DNA of 64,000 nt, taken from the NCBI GenBank assembly GCA_023333565.1, contig JAJKFH010000385.1, forward strand, positions 310,001 through 374,000, read 5' to 3'. Source of the DNA: Puffinus mauretanicus. Taxonomy: Eukaryota; Chordata; Aves; Procellariiformes; Procellariidae. How positions within the stretch are numbered: the stretch's first letter is position 1; every line of letters begins with the position of its first letter. This document shows positions 62,982-64,000 of this stretch, in pieces. The position numbers and the translations under genes are program-made. Below the pieces are notes generated by a model. That model did no database searches. It had not been told where the DNA came from and saw only the letters and a list, made by a program, of their open reading frames with translations.

Positions 62982-64000
62982 TTAAGCAGTGTTATATATG
63001 CGAGGAAGTTTTGGTAATAGTGTCACCTGTCTAGTTATCTTCCACACAATGTTCAACAACAAACATAATACAACAGAAATTAGTAAAATTATGGTGGGAT
63101 GTAACATCCGATTCAAAGTTCCTGCTGCTGTTGGCAACCACCCAAATAAGGCATCCCACCAGTGATGTTCTCCATCTTTCTTCACCTTTTCTAGGAAATG
63201 GTATATCTTCTCTGCATCACGATGGACAGTAATCAGAGTTCTTTGTCCGTTGTTTCGAATCTGTTAGCAATTGACTCAGGTCATCGTGTTGTAACAGTTT
63301 TCTTATCAATGTAAGATTCATTCCAATGGGGGTAGGTAATAAATCTTGATAAGGTGTATAGCTTGATTGTAACAGCTGATGGGTTGTAACAGGACCTGAA
63401 TAGTTAAAGTTGCATCCTATAATCTTGGTAAAATTACAAATACAGATATTTGAGTGATTATATGTTTCCACAGTGGTGGTGTCTGTAAGTACAGAATCAC
63501 AAAGAGTTCTCATACAAACACATCCATTTCCAACATATATAAGTACAGTTTCAGGGGTTTCATCAGGATGTATTTCAAAATGACAAATATTTTGTTCGGT
63601 GTCAAGACAAATGTCTTGGGCTTTAATGGTATTCTACGTTCTAATGGATAGAGGACAGTTCCACTGTGATTTAATCCCAGCGCAATGATTGGGTATATGG
63701 CATATATCGAAGCATTGCATATCGTTAGAACAAAAGCTGTGACTTTGCTATCAGTGGGGTCATAAGTAAAATTGACTAGATGCCACCAGGATTGGAATTC
63801 CCTTTCAAATTTAGTTGCATTATCCCAAATTAACTTTCGGATTTCAGTGGGCAAGGTGCCCTCATCACCTTCCCTTATAATTACTGTCACGGTAGATTGT
63901 ATCCACAACTGGGCTTGGATGCAGCTAAGAGCTAGGGAAACATTATTTTGGTTTATGCCAAATGCATCTATAATTAGTCAGTGGTCCTCTTCACTAATTC
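62982..64000 (-). pseudogene. Broken env gene of an avian endogenous retrovirus (3' part)
   Basis: Three consecutive minus-strand frames together look like the later part of a retroviral envelope glycoprotein. The first (63908-63510, in fact open from about 63977) has many N-glycosylation sequons; the second (63513-63217) has Asn- and Cys-rich text (NHSNICICNF); the third (63185-62982) carries a hydrophobic membrane anchor (about 63100-63040) and a short basic tail, and is followed by the LTR. The gene is interrupted by an in-frame TGA at 63980-63978 and by frame changes near 63510-63530 and 63215-63260, so no functional envelope can be made from it. The start of env and any gag/pol lie beyond the window. 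Class within the endogenous retroviruses cannot be decided here. Confidence 0.8.

Noticed and set aside
1..64000. tRNA, rRNA, miRNA, CRISPR or bacterial-type operons
   Set aside because: By eye on both strands I saw no cloverleaf boxes with correct spacing, no rRNA text and no spaced direct-repeat array. Small RNA genes cannot be excluded without a covariance-model search.

Overview
The window is vertebrate nuclear DNA, almost certainly from a bird. The evidence is long introns with GT/AG splice sites, the 3' ends of CR1 LINEs in their typical avian form (about 19.08 and 33.32 kb), two avian-type retroviral LTR elements, and a gene order matching human 8q24.13 (FAM91A1 beside ANXA13). No bacterial operon, CRISPR array or phage feature is present. 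Almost all short open frames in the window are chance frames in intergenic or intronic DNA.

Layout. (1) 1 to about 21.18 kb: intergenic DNA with no coding exon I can support. It holds one CR1 copy and an AT-rich microsatellite. By synteny it lies between the 3' end of FAM91A1 and FER1L6, but no FER1L6 exon was found. (2) About 21.19-48.91 kb, minus strand: the complete FAM91A1 gene. All 24 coding exons could be placed with correct splice sites and phases, giving 837 codons plus stop, followed by a 2.5-kb 3' UTR ending at a poly(A) signal near 21.20 kb. Exon 1 sits in a CpG island (about 48.7-49.45 kb) with NRF1, ETS and CRE-like motifs. A C-rich minisatellite lies just inside intron 1. (3) About 49.1-55.8 kb: intergenic spacer between two divergent genes, containing a roughly 1-kb avian LTR element on the minus strand (54.48-55.47 kb). 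(4) From 55.83 kb, plus strand: the 5' end of ANXA13 (annexin A13), with a near-perfect HNF1 palindrome, a TATA-like box, exon 1 (MGSSH, myristoylation-type start) and a second small exon that looks like the insert of the long annexin A13b isoform. The annexin core exons lie beyond the right edge. (5) 61.92 kb to the right edge, minus strand: the 3' part of an endogenous retrovirus in an ANXA13 intron, antisense to it, with a roughly 900-bp LTR and a broken env gene.

The two host genes are unrelated in function. FAM91A1 is a broadly needed vesicle-tethering factor at the trans-Golgi. ANXA13 is an epithelial, gut-type membrane-binding annexin. Their promoters match this contrast: a CpG-island housekeeping promoter against a TATA/HNF1 tissue-type promoter. 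I saw no clearly new biological system. The most useful second-look items are the predicted ANXA13 alternative exon, the HNF1-TATA promoter, the diverged FAM91A1 C-terminus next to a 7-base homopolymer, the G-rich transcribed minisatellite, and the two retroviral elements.
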